A stretch of 64,000 nucleotides of DNA from Psychrobacter celer (lineage in GTDB: Bacteria > Pseudomonadota > Gammaproteobacteria > Pseudomonadales > Moraxellaceae), in NCBI RefSeq assembly GCF_016107555.1, contig NZ_JABASU010000013.1, positions 1-64,000 on the forward strand, read 5' to 3'. Under the pieces are notes generated by a model, which saw only the letters and a list, made by a program, of their open reading frames with translations, did not search any database and had not been told where the DNA came from. Each line of letters begins with the position of its first letter. Positions within the stretch are counted from its first letter, which is position 1. The position numbers and the translations under genes were made by a program. Below are positions 8,384 to 16,890 of the stretch, piece by piece.

Positions 8384-9060
8384 AGGACAACTCCTTTTGT
8401 CTTACCTAAAATATCATGGTTGATCTCAGTCTCGTCAGTCTGATAAAGACATCTGACAAGCACGTACTGACGATCAGATAACGCGAGTGCTGATTTAGCA
8501 TGATGACTATTTGCCAAGATCACTGTATTTAAGAGCGCTATAACAAACAATATTTGAGGAAGAAAGGAGGGGGCAGACCATCCACTGTCTTTGATTACCG
8601 TCTCGTCTTCCTGACAAGCGTCTTAAAGTTTTTAGTATGCCAAACAATCATGACAATAAGTGAATATTCAATAAGTCACAATGCCTATAAAATTTAGTCT
8701 ATCACTTTCAAGTCTGCGTCACTGCAAAAAAATAGGCATAAACCAAAAATCCTGCATAACCATTAGTAATAAAGATCTGATAGGTGGATGACAGTATGTA
8801 AAAACCATCACCGCTGGCTTACTTTGTGCAGTAAATTGGTTACTTTTATCATTCTATAGGATAGAAGAAGCCTGTAGTATTTATTTTAAAAATAAATATA
8901 TTGAACCGATAAGTAAACGTGATGGTTGTGGCGCACCGAATCTCTATAAAATGCACAGCAGATTTGACAACTGAGCATGGTATGCTGGTTTTAATGGCGT
9001 TTATTTGATATAAAACGCAAAAAATAAGCAAGTTTTAAAAAGTATTCACGAGGAGTTGAT
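8384..9060. other. 677-base divergent intergenic region
   Basis: It separates the leftward symporter operon from the rightward alanine symporter, so it must carry both promoters. I see no convincing gene, RNA or terminator in it. A TTGACA at 8964-8969 has no well-placed -10 partner. Confidence 0.5.
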
Positions 9061-10557
9061 ATGAGTGAAGGGGTAGTAGGGTGGTTTAACAGCCTCGTAA
9101 ATTATGGTGTCAGTATTATCTGGGGGAATAACGATTGGTTGATTGCCAATAACCCTTGGTATGGTCTGCTGATGTTTGTACTGATTGGCGCAGGTCTGTA
9201 TTTTACTGTCGTGACACGTTTTATTCAGTTTCGCCACTTTGGTCATATGTGGAAGCTACTGCGCGTCTCTAACCAAGGACGCAAAAATGGTGGTATCAGC
9301 TCATTTGAAGCATTGATGACGTCGCTGGCGGCGCGTGTGGGTACGGGTAACTTGGCAGGGGTTGCGATTGCGATTTATCTCGGTGGCCCAGGCGCAGTGT
9401 TTTGGATGTGGATGACCGCGCTGGTTGGTATGTCGACCAGCTTTATCGAGTCGACGCTCGCCCAAGCATACAAAGTCCCTCACAACGACAATGTGTACCG
9501 CGGCGGACCGGCCTACTATATCGAAAAAGGCTTGGGTAAACGCTGGCTTGCGATATTTTTCTCACTGTGTTTGCTCGTGGCCTTTGGTCTTGCTTTCAAT
9601 GGCGTACAGTCCAACACCATCGCACAAGCGACCAACGAAGCCTTTGGCGTGCCAACATGGATGACAGGCCTTGTATTGGTGGCACTGGTCGCGCCTGTTG
9701 TGTTTGGAGGGTTGCGCTCGGTGGCTCGTATCGCGGGCAAAATCGTCCCTATCATGGCGATTTTATATATTTTATTGGCACTGTTTATTATCATCACCAA
9801 CCTTAGCCAATTCCCAGCTGCCATCGCCTTGATCGTAAAATCAGCTTTCGGATTTGAGCAAGCAGCGGGCGGGGTCATCGGTTATGGTATCGCTCAGGCG
9901 ATGATCAACGGTATCAAACGCGGATTGTTTTCTAACGAAGCAGGCATGGGGTCGGCGCCCAATGCGGCAGCCACAGCCAAAAGTCATCCTGACCATCCCG
10001 CGGTGCAAGGGTTTATGCAAATGCTCGGCGTGTTTATGGATACGCTGGTGATCTGTACCGCAACGGCTGCTATCATCATTTTGTCAGGTGTGGTCGACCC
10101 CAGTGTCGAGCAAGAAGGTATTCAGCTGACACAGCTGGCGTTGTCGCAGTACGTGGGTGATTTGGGTATTATCTTTGTCGCCATTGCCATTTTCTTCTTT
10201 TCTTTTACTTCCATCATTGCCAACTACAGCTATGGCGAGTCAAACCTTGAGTTTATCTCAGGCGCCAAAAACGCCAAAGTAATGATCATGATATTTCGCT
10301 TTATGGTATTGGGAATGGTGTTTATTGGTGCCATCGCCAGCTTGCCTGCGATTTGGAACTTTGCGGATTTATCCATGGGTATGATGGCACTTGTCAACTT
10401 GGTGGCTATTTTGCTCTTGTCTCCTGTGGCGCTACGCATACTGCGTGACTACGAGCGTCAAATCAAAGAAGGCAAATCAGGGACACAAATCAAATTTGAC
10501 CCTGATGATTTTGTCAAATTAAAAGACGAAGTCAACCGTGACGCTTGGACAGATTAA
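9061..10557 (+). CDS. Alanine/glycine:cation symporter (AGCS) family protein
   Basis: A 498-residue polytopic permease of the AGCS family (DagA/AlsT type), which takes up alanine or glycine with Na+ or H+. Seen: the conserved SSFEALMTSLAARVGTGNLAG stretch (about 80-100), GGPGAVFWMW (about 108-117), and SNEAGMGSAPNAAA (about 292-305). GAGGAG sits just before the ATG. It stands alone and ends at a bidirectional terminator. Family call is secure; the substrate is not. Confidence 0.93.
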   Translation: MSEGVVGWFNSLVNYGVSIIWGNNDWLIANNPWYGLLMFVLIGAGLYFTVVTRFIQFRHFGHMWKLLRVSNQGRKNGGISSFEALMTSLAARVGTGNLAGVAIAIYLGGPGAVFWMWMTALVGMSTSFIESTLAQAYKVPHNDNVYRGGPAYYIEKGLGKRWLAIFFSLCLLVAFGLAFNGVQSNTIAQATNEAFGVPTWMTGLVLVALVAPVVFGGLRSVARIAGKIVPIMAILYILLALFIIITNLSQFPAAIALIVKSAFGFEQAAGGVIGYGIAQAMINGIKRGLFSNEAGMGSAPNAAATAKSHPDHPAVQGFMQMLGVFMDTLVICTATAAIIILSGVVDPSVEQEGIQLTQLALSQYVGDLGIIFVAIAIFFFSFTSIIANYSYGESNLEFISGAKNAKVMIMIFRFMVLGMVFIGAIASLPAIWNFADLSMGMMALVNLVAILLLSPVALRILRDYERQIKEGKSGTQIKFDPDDFVKLKDEVNRDAWTD

Positions 10558-10604
10558 GATGGGTTGTCGCGTCATTTAATTGAGACATTGAATGTATAAG
10601 TATT

Positions 10605-10639
10605 AAAAAACCGCCCTTATAAATTAAGGGCGGTTTTTT
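10605..10639. terminator. Bidirectional Rho-independent terminator
   Basis: CCGCCCTTA (10611-10619) pairs with TAAGGGCGG (10625-10633), flanked by six A on the left and six T on the right. It serves the convergent symporter and ETF-QO genes. Confidence 0.92.
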
Positions 10640-10685
10640 ATTGCTCAGCGGTGAGCAGATGACTGCTCAAGGCTCTCCAACACCA

Positions 10686-12443
10686 TTACATGTTTGGATA
10701 GTTGGGGCCACCGCCGCCTTCTGGTGTGACCCAAGTAATGTTTTGTGATGGATCTTTGATATCACAAGTCTTACAGTGTACGCAGTTTTGCGCGTTGATG
10801 ACGAATTTTGCGCCTTCGGCATCTTTGACCACTTCATAGACGCCCGCTGGGCAGTACAAACGCGCAGGCTCGGCATAGAGGGGCAGGTTAATCGACACTG
10901 GCACCGTTGGGTCAGTGAGCTTAAGATGTGTTGGCTGATCTTCTGCGTGGTTGGTATTAGAGATAAACACTGAAGAGAGTTTATCAAAGATAAGTTTGCC
11001 GTCAGGCTTAGGATAAGTAGGCTGATATGCATGAGCTGCACGCTCTAGCTGATGATAGTCATGCGAGTTATCATGAATCGTCAAAGGCATCTTACCGCCA
11101 AGCAGGTTTTGGTCGATAAAGTTGAACGCGCCGCCCATCCATTGACCCATACGGTGCATAGCCGGCGAGAAGTTACGTGCCTCATAGTTATCTTGATACA
11201 ACCAAGACTCTTTGTACATCGTACTATAAGCGACTACTTCATCATGCTGACGGCCGGCTTCTATCGCTTCGAAGATAGCTTCAGCAGCGAGCATACCCGA
11301 CTTCATAGAAGTATGCGTACCTTTGATTTTGGCTGGGTTTAAGAAACCAGCATCGTCACCGACCAACACGCCGCCTGGGAAAGTGAATTTTGGTAGAGAG
11401 TTTAGGCCACCTTTGGTCAGCGCTCGTGCTCCATACGAGATACGCTCGCCGCCTTCTAAGATATTGCGAATAAGTGGATGCAGTTTTAGGCGCTGCATCT
11501 CATCGAACGGTGACATATACGGGTTAGAATAAGATAAGTCGATGACCATACCGAAGCTGACTTGATTGTTTTCGGCATGATAGAGCCACCAACCACCAGA
11601 AGATCCGGTATCACTCAACGGCCAACCAGAGCCATGCAGTACCACGCCTTCTTCATGCTTAGCAGGATCGATGTCCCAAAGCTCTTTTAGGCCAATACCA
11701 TAATGCTGTGGGTCAGAGTCATTGTCAAGTCCGAAACGGCTGATCAAACGTTTGCCCAAGTGACCGCGGCTACCTTCAGCAAAGATGGTGTATTTGGCCA
11801 GTAGCTCATAGCCTGGCTCAAAGCTTGGCTTGGCCTCACCGTCAGCCGCCACACCCATATCGCCTGTCAAAATACCACGTACTGAGCCGTCATCATTATA
11901 TAAGATATCGGCGGCAGGGAAGCCTGGGAACATCATCACTTCAAGCTCTTCAGCTTGCTCAGCGAGCCAACGTACGACATTACCTAGTGAGACGATGTAA
12001 TTACCGTCATTATGCATGAGGGCTGGAACCACTGAATCCATAAGCTTTGTGGCTTTGGTCGCCGAACCAAGCATATAAACGCGATCTTCAATCGCAGGGA
12101 CATTAAGCGGTGCGCCTTTCTCTTTCCAGTCCGGAATTAGTTCATCTAGGGCGCGCGGCTCAATAACCGCGCCTGATAAGATATGCGCGCCAAACTCAGA
12201 GCCTTTTTCGACCACGCAAACCATAAACTCATCGTTACCCGCCTCAATGGCAAGCTGACGCAGACGGATAGCCGCAGACAAACCTGCAGGACCGCCGCCG
12301 ACGATGATGACATCAAACTCCATAGACTCGCGTTCTATCTCAGGCTCTGCAGCCACGCTTTGTGCTTGCACGTCTTGCTCGACCGTATCTGTCGCTACAG
12401 TATCGCCATCAACGACTGGCTTTTGATTGTCTTGCTCTTGCAT
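10686..12443 (-). CDS. Electron transfer flavoprotein-ubiquinone oxidoreductase
   Basis: ETF-QO takes electrons from electron transfer flavoprotein (reduced by acyl-CoA dehydrogenases and related enzymes) and passes them to ubiquinone at the membrane. The 585-residue protein has the FAD-binding motif GGGPAG (49-54) and a C-terminal 4Fe-4S ligand set: Cys531, Cys554, Cys557 and Cys560 (CVHCKTC). The first ~40 residues are an acidic, low-complexity extension. AGGAG precedes the ATG. With fadB/fadA elsewhere in the window it fits beta-oxidation. It is transcribed alone. Confidence 0.95.
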   Translation of the reverse strand: MQEQDNQKPVVDGDTVATDTVEQDVQAQSVAAEPEIERESMEFDVIIVGGGPAGLSAAIRLRQLAIEAGNDEFMVCVVEKGSEFGAHILSGAVIEPRALDELIPDWKEKGAPLNVPAIEDRVYMLGSATKATKLMDSVVPALMHNDGNYIVSLGNVVRWLAEQAEELEVMMFPGFPAADILYNDDGSVRGILTGDMGVAADGEAKPSFEPGYELLAKYTIFAEGSRGHLGKRLISRFGLDNDSDPQHYGIGLKELWDIDPAKHEEGVVLHGSGWPLSDTGSSGGWWLYHAENNQVSFGMVIDLSYSNPYMSPFDEMQRLKLHPLIRNILEGGERISYGARALTKGGLNSLPKFTFPGGVLVGDDAGFLNPAKIKGTHTSMKSGMLAAEAIFEAIEAGRQHDEVVAYSTMYKESWLYQDNYEARNFSPAMHRMGQWMGGAFNFIDQNLLGGKMPLTIHDNSHDYHQLERAAHAYQPTYPKPDGKLIFDKLSSVFISNTNHAEDQPTHLKLTDPTVPVSINLPLYAEPARLYCPAGVYEVVKDAEGAKFVINAQNCVHCKTCDIKDPSQNITWVTPEGGGGPNYPNM

Positions 12444-12878
12444 ACCTACTCCTAAACTTATGGTGGCTTATCTCAGGGCATCATTAGCTTAACAATTAAA
12501 TAATAGACTTGTGGCGCTAACGTCACTCGACATATGGCTGCCCGATAAAAACTGTCTGCGCCGTATCAATAACAATGAGATGGGCTCTTTGCGACAAACC
12601 ATTTATGCAAAGATATCAACACCTTAAAAAACGCCTCATTGATACAGCACCCACTTAACCATGTAAATAAAAACACGTAAATGAAAAATCGTTACTCATT
12701 ATAAAAGAAAAGTCCTACAAACACGATACGCATTTGTGAGTATCGATGTTAAGGTAAAATCAAAATAATGAGCTAATTATGATGATTGATTGACGACAAA
12801 GATTCATCATACCTGAAACTAAAATTTATAGTCATAATAGATTTGCCAAACTTTGCATACTAGATAGGAAATCATAAG
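12444..12878. other. 435-base divergent intergenic region
   Basis: It lies between ETF-QO (leftward) and the DUF1285 gene (rightward). It is AT-rich and presumably holds two promoters. I see no gene, no strong hairpin and no RNA in it. Confidence 0.45.
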
Positions 12879-13628
12879 ATGGATAGCCATAACAAGCAAG
12901 CCAATAAACACCAAAACGATACGCTACAAGCCCCAAACGACGTGCCATCAGACCTAAATAGTATGGACGCATTGAGCCAGTATCTAAAGACCACTGCTGG
13001 GGCGCGCGAGGGGCGAGCCATACCGCCCCTAGAGCGCTGGCATCCTGAGCAAGTGACGGATATGGATTTGGTGATCAAGGCAAATGGCGAGTGGTGGCAC
13101 GAAGGCGGGCAAATGACCAGAGAGTCATTGGTAAGTCTGTTTGCCACGATTTTGTGGAAAGAAGAAAATCAGGGCAAAACAGAATACTTTTTAAAGACGC
13201 CTGTACAAAAAATTCGTATTCAAGTTGAAGATGCGCCGTTATTGATCAACGATGTGGGTATCGTTGAGGAAGCAGGCCTGCGCTGGTTGGAGTTTACCAC
13301 GACCACAGGCGATGTCGTTCGCCTAGATGACGAGCACAAAATCGTCTTAAAGGCGTATAATCCTAATGTACCAGACAAGCATGCCGAGAGTCAGCCTCAG
13401 GCCAGCAGCGCTCAAGCCAATAATACACAAAACGCCAAAGACCATCAGCAACAAGCAGCCGAGCAGCAGATACGTCCGTATATGCCCGTCAGACAGGGCT
13501 TGATGGCGCTGATCGGCCGCAATACGTTTTATCATTTGGCTGAGATTGGTGAGCTGACAGAGCAAAACGGCGAGACGATATTAACCTTACAAAGTGGTGG
13601 GCAATGCTATCAGTTATCGATGCCTTAA
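12879..13628 (+). CDS. DUF1285 domain-containing protein
   Basis: A 249-residue soluble protein with the DUF1285 core. PPLERW (about 48-53) is followed by DMDLVIKANGEWWHEG (62-77), the RESLVSLFATIL helix, and TPVQKIRIQVEDAPLLINDV (about 108-127). The family is widespread in proteobacteria and has no established function. Compared with the family it carries a Gln/Ala-rich insert (about 168-200) before its last strands. The ~35-residue N-terminus is polar. Its stop codon lies inside the first unit of a 15-base tandem repeat. Confidence 0.85.
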   Translation: MDSHNKQANKHQNDTLQAPNDVPSDLNSMDALSQYLKTTAGAREGRAIPPLERWHPEQVTDMDLVIKANGEWWHEGGQMTRESLVSLFATILWKEENQGKTEYFLKTPVQKIRIQVEDAPLLINDVGIVEEAGLRWLEFTTTTGDVVRLDDEHKIVLKAYNPNVPDKHAESQPQASSAQANNTQNAKDHQQQAAEQQIRPYMPVRQGLMALIGRNTFYHLAEIGELTEQNGETILTLQSGGQCYQLSMP

Positions 13629-13689
13629 CATATCAATGTCTTAACGTACCAATTAAATTAGCAATGACTTAAGCTATCAAGGCCTTAAG
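13615..13689 (+). repeat. Four degenerate 15-base tandem repeats
   Basis: TATCGATGCCTTAAC (13615), TATCAATGTCTTAAC (13631), TAGCAATGACTTAAG (13659) and TATCAAGGCCTTAAG (13675) follow one consensus. The first unit overlaps the end and stop codon of the DUF1285 gene. The last two are part of a large hairpin. Confidence 0.7.
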
Positions 13690-13702
13690 CTATTGCTAAT
13701 TT
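13655..13702. repeat. Long hairpin (19-base arms) between DUF1285 gene and murI
   Basis: Arms 13655-13673 and 13684-13702 are complementary apart from one A-C mismatch and one G-U pair, with a 10-base loop. There is no long T-run, so it is at best a weak terminator or an mRNA-stabilising structure. Confidence 0.65.
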
Positions 13703-13799
13703 GTAGAATAAACAATAAATAGCAAAGCGTGACAGGATGTGTGTAGCAGTTTGATTGACTACCGACAAGTCACGCAATCAGTAGTATAAAGATACCGAT

Positions 13800-14885
13800 A
13801 TGACCAAAAAAAACGACAGTACAGCCATGAAGGGTATGAGCAAAAATGAAGCGCTAAACATGGATAGGGCAAATCCTGAGGCTGTGCTAGCCAAACACAT
13901 GAAGACAGCGGCTATCTGGCAGGCTGCTGCTCATGAGGTGGTAGCTGAGGCAACGACTTATCATGCCGACCCAAACGCACCGATAGGTTTATTTGACTCG
14001 GGGGTAGGCGGTCTGTCTGTGTATCTGCATTTGGCCGAGCAGCTGCCTGCTGAGCGCTATGTCTATTATGCCGATACGCTACATGTCCCTTATGGTAATC
14101 GCGACAGCACCGATATTGAGAGGCTGACATTAAGAGCGATAGAGTGGCTGTATCAGCAAGGCTGCAAACTTATCGTTATCGCTTGCAACAGTGCCTCTGC
14201 CTATGCGCTAGAGACGGCTAGGCGTTGTTATCCGCAGCTGCCTATTGTGGGATTGGTGCCAGCATTAAAACCGGCGGTACTGGCCAGCAATACCCATCAC
14301 GTGGCGGTGCTGGCGACCAAGGCGACCTTAAATGGTGCGTTACTAAACAAGGTTATCGATGCGTTTGCCCTGCCCAATAATGTAGAAGTGACTAAGTACT
14401 TTGACCCTCTACTAGTGCCATGGGTGGAGGCGGGCATGCCAGAGGCGGACGAGACCGCGCGGCGTTTACGTCAGCAGCTCATGGTCTTTGCGCAAGCTGG
14501 TATCGATCAGTTGGTCCTTGGGTGCACGCATTATCCGTTTTTTAAGGGTTTCTTGTTGGAGGAAATTGCGCGCCAGCAGTTATCGATACAGGTATTGGAC
14601 TCAGGACAGGCGATTGCAGAGCGGGTCAAGCAGCTGCTACTGAGCAATCAGCTATTGGCAAGTGCTAATATTAAAGGCAGTGGTAATAACCATATCAATG
14701 AATATTGCAATGATGATGGCGAGAATGACAACAACGCTTACCGAGCGATAGCGACAAACCATCAAATATCGCCTAGTATTCGACTGCCGTTGACTTTTTA
14801 TGCCAGCAAATATGACGATACGTTGGGCGCTTTGATAAAACAATTGGTCGGACAAGAGACCATTTTGCAATACGCTTCTAAATAA
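13800..14885 (+). CDS. murI: Glutamate racemase
   Basis: MurI interconverts L- and D-glutamate, supplying D-Glu for peptidoglycan. Seen: GLFDSGVGG (63-71), the two catalytic cysteines Cys129 (IACNSAS) and Cys242 (GCTHYPFF), and the YADTLHVPYG segment (90-99). At 361 residues it is about 90 longer than typical MurI. There is a ~60-residue N-terminal extension without known motifs and an Asn/Asp-rich insert at about 290-320. No clear ribosome site precedes the ATG at 13800, so the true start could be further in, but it must lie before residue 60. Confidence 0.92.
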   Translation: MTKKNDSTAMKGMSKNEALNMDRANPEAVLAKHMKTAAIWQAAAHEVVAEATTYHADPNAPIGLFDSGVGGLSVYLHLAEQLPAERYVYYADTLHVPYGNRDSTDIERLTLRAIEWLYQQGCKLIVIACNSASAYALETARRCYPQLPIVGLVPALKPAVLASNTHHVAVLATKATLNGALLNKVIDAFALPNNVEVTKYFDPLLVPWVEAGMPEADETARRLRQQLMVFAQAGIDQLVLGCTHYPFFKGFLLEEIARQQLSIQVLDSGQAIAERVKQLLLSNQLLASANIKGSGNNHINEYCNDDGENDNNAYRAIATNHQISPSIRLPLTFYASKYDDTLGALIKQLVGQETILQYASK

Positions 14886-15071
14886 GTGCTATCATGGTTT
14901 TTCTGATCAGCGGTTTGAGTGTCAGGCGTGCCTATATGACGATGAAACTGCTGTAGTCGAAATAAAATAATTCCATTTCTATAAGTTTATGCTAGTCTGT
15001 GCAAAACAAGATATTTGTGCTTTATTTTATCTGCTTGTTACTTATGTCATGACTGAAGCTTAGAGGTGATT

Positions 15072-16100
15072 GTGCCAAACCGTCGCTATCATATCCACGT
15101 CATATGCGCTGATAATGATCAATTGCTGGTATTGGATAACCTAGCGATATTTTTTCAGGCGCGCGCTTTTTTGACTTATGATGTGTCAAGCCAACTGTCA
15201 AAGGCATCGTTATATGGGCGCCAATGCATCGATTCCTGCGACTATGCGTTGATGGTAATCGGTGATAGCTATGGCACCGCACAAAAAACCGGCGTCAGCC
15301 AAATGCATTTGAGCTATCTAAATGCCAAAGCCAAGCTCAAGCCTTTACTGGTCTTAATCAAAAACCAGCCGCCAGACAGCGCCATCAGCCGCCAGTTACA
15401 AGAATTTATCAACGCAGTGACCAAGCAAGACAATCGCATATACTACTATGACAATGCTGATGAAATCGAAAGCCTGCTGGTACAAGCCTATCACACCATC
15501 ATTGCTGCACATAAAGTCACGGGCGGCTGGATAAAGGCCAGTGACGAGGTCATTGAGTTTAGCAAACAAGCCACTATGCAAAAACCCGCTGAGCGGCTGT
15601 CCACCAAAAAAGCCATCAACCAAAACAGCCTGACCCAACATAATCTTGCCTACCCTCATGAGCAGCCCAAAGCCAGCTTTGCAGAAGATAATGTCAGTAA
15701 CCCCATCGTTTTGACAGAGTCCTTTGATATCTCTTATAGTGCGCAAGCTTATGCAGGGGGTAACCTGACAGATGTGACACGGCCGATGACGCTGACATGG
15801 CAAGAGGTACTGAGCGCCTTATCAAAAATTCCCTCGACGTTCTCTAGCTATGGTTTACAAACCGCCATCAACCGACTGATAGCATCAAAAGCTGAAGCAG
15901 ACGTCAAGCAAGACATGCCAAATGTCCACGCGGTTGCGCGCTGTCAGATATCACAAGACGACTTAAACGTCTTGCAGCGTCAGCTGGTCAGTGCCAATTG
16001 GATACAGCTGACCACCTATGGCACACGGGTATCGCAGGAGCTATGGAAGCTGACTTTTTATGCAAAAAACTTGTTAAACAACACCTCATCTCAGTCTTAA
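15072..16100 (+). CDS. DUF4062-like domain protein
   Basis: The N-terminal ~97 residues resemble DUF4062, a Rossmann-like module related to TIR and nucleoside-hydrolase folds. A beta-strand start (YHIHVICAD, 6-14) is followed by SCDYALMVIGDSYG (55-68), then GVSQMHLSYLNAKAKLKPLL (74-93). The middle (about 120-220) is polar and probably disordered. The last ~110 residues look helical and could be a winged-helix-type domain. The GTG at 15072, with AGAGG five bases upstream, is preferred over a GTG at 15066 that overlaps that site. 342 residues. Function unknown; the match is remote and made by eye. Confidence 0.6.
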   Translation: MPNRRYHIHVICADNDQLLVLDNLAIFFQARAFLTYDVSSQLSKASLYGRQCIDSCDYALMVIGDSYGTAQKTGVSQMHLSYLNAKAKLKPLLVLIKNQPPDSAISRQLQEFINAVTKQDNRIYYYDNADEIESLLVQAYHTIIAAHKVTGGWIKASDEVIEFSKQATMQKPAERLSTKKAINQNSLTQHNLAYPHEQPKASFAEDNVSNPIVLTESFDISYSAQAYAGGNLTDVTRPMTLTWQEVLSALSKIPSTFSSYGLQTAINRLIASKAEADVKQDMPNVHAVARCQISQDDLNVLQRQLVSANWIQLTTYGTRVSQELWKLTFYAKNLLNNTSSQS

Positions 16101-16418
16101 TCTGCTTTTTTTAAATTTTTCTCTTCTTTATTGGTTTACTTTTCTCAGTAGTCCTCCAGTAGTAGCTGTCTCGAGCAGATATACCGCAAGCATCTGCGCG
16201 CGCGACTACGTTTTGTAATACAAAGCATACGTGGCAGAGGTTGTGAATCTGAGCAGGACTGGTGATAATAAGAATCATGATTCAGCGCACGTTCAGTCGA
16301 CAGCCGAGTGCCATGAACGAAATGACTAAAGAACAAAATCACTAAAACGATAACACATCATACAATAGCGCTGAGATACGTATCATTGACGATCACTGAA
16401 TAATTAAGGAGAGTAGAC
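16101..16418. other. 318-base intergenic region
   Basis: It starts with a pyrimidine-rich stretch (16105-16145) without a hairpin. I see no gene or RNA. The last bases hold AAGGAGA, the ribosome site of the next gene. Confidence 0.4.
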
Positions 16419-16718
16419 ATGAGCAACTCTAAATATGATGAGCGCAACCATGAAATCGACGGCTTAGAAAAAGCCATGCATGATGCCGATCAGTTTCGCA
16501 CCCTAGAAGAGCAAGTTGCCGACATGAAGCGCCGCGGCATCGACCCTAGCCAAGCCTACAAAGACTTGGATAGAAAAGAAGAAGATGCGGATTGGGGTGA
16601 TGAGACATGGAAAGAAAATGGCAAATGGGAGCCAAAAACCCCTGCTGACCTAGACGACAAGGCACGGGAAAACTGGGATGGCGACAATGGTAAGCCCAAT
16701 CCGCCGCCTATCGTATAA
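16419..16718 (+). CDS. Small acidic hypothetical protein
   Basis: I do not recognise a family. The 99-residue product is very hydrophilic and acidic, with a helical first half (KAMHDADQF..LEEQVADMKRRG, about 19-41). Its Trp/Asp/Lys-rich second half ends in PNPPPIV. No signal peptide or membrane segment. A strong ribosome site (AAGGAGA) and a clean terminator 110 bases after the stop argue that it is a real, monocistronic and possibly well-expressed gene. Confidence 0.7.
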   Translation: MSNSKYDERNHEIDGLEKAMHDADQFRTLEEQVADMKRRGIDPSQAYKDLDRKEEDADWGDETWKENGKWEPKTPADLDDKARENWDGDNGKPNPPPIV

Positions 16719-16830
16719 CACCGCGTCACTATGATCAAAGGATCAAAACGTAGGTTTGTCAAAAAGCCAAAGCTAGAAACTGATTTGTTAAATGTATCGT
16801 CCTAAAGGTCTCGTCTTAAAATACATAGAA

Positions 16831-16860
16831 AGGCCACGCTAGCTATAGCGTGGCCTTTTT
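16831..16860 (+). terminator. Rho-independent terminator
   Basis: AGGCCACGCTA (16831-16841) pairs perfectly with TAGCGTGGCCT (16846-16856), with a 4-base loop and a T-run. It terminates the small acidic gene and faces the convergent transglycosylase gene. Confidence 0.92.
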
Positions 16861-16890
16861 GCTATCAGAGAGAGCGATAAAACCTAGCGG

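Noticed and set aside
8964..8992. TTGACA as a -35 for the alanine symporter
   Set aside because: No -10 hexamer lies at 16-18 bases; the nearest TATGCT is only 11 bases away.
8849..9031. 60-codon minus-strand frame upstream of the alanine symporter
   Set aside because: Cys/Phe/Ile-rich chance translation of AT-rich DNA with no start signal.
16145..16342. Minus-strand frame upstream of the small acidic gene
   Set aside because: Cys/Arg/Ser-rich chance frame without start signals.
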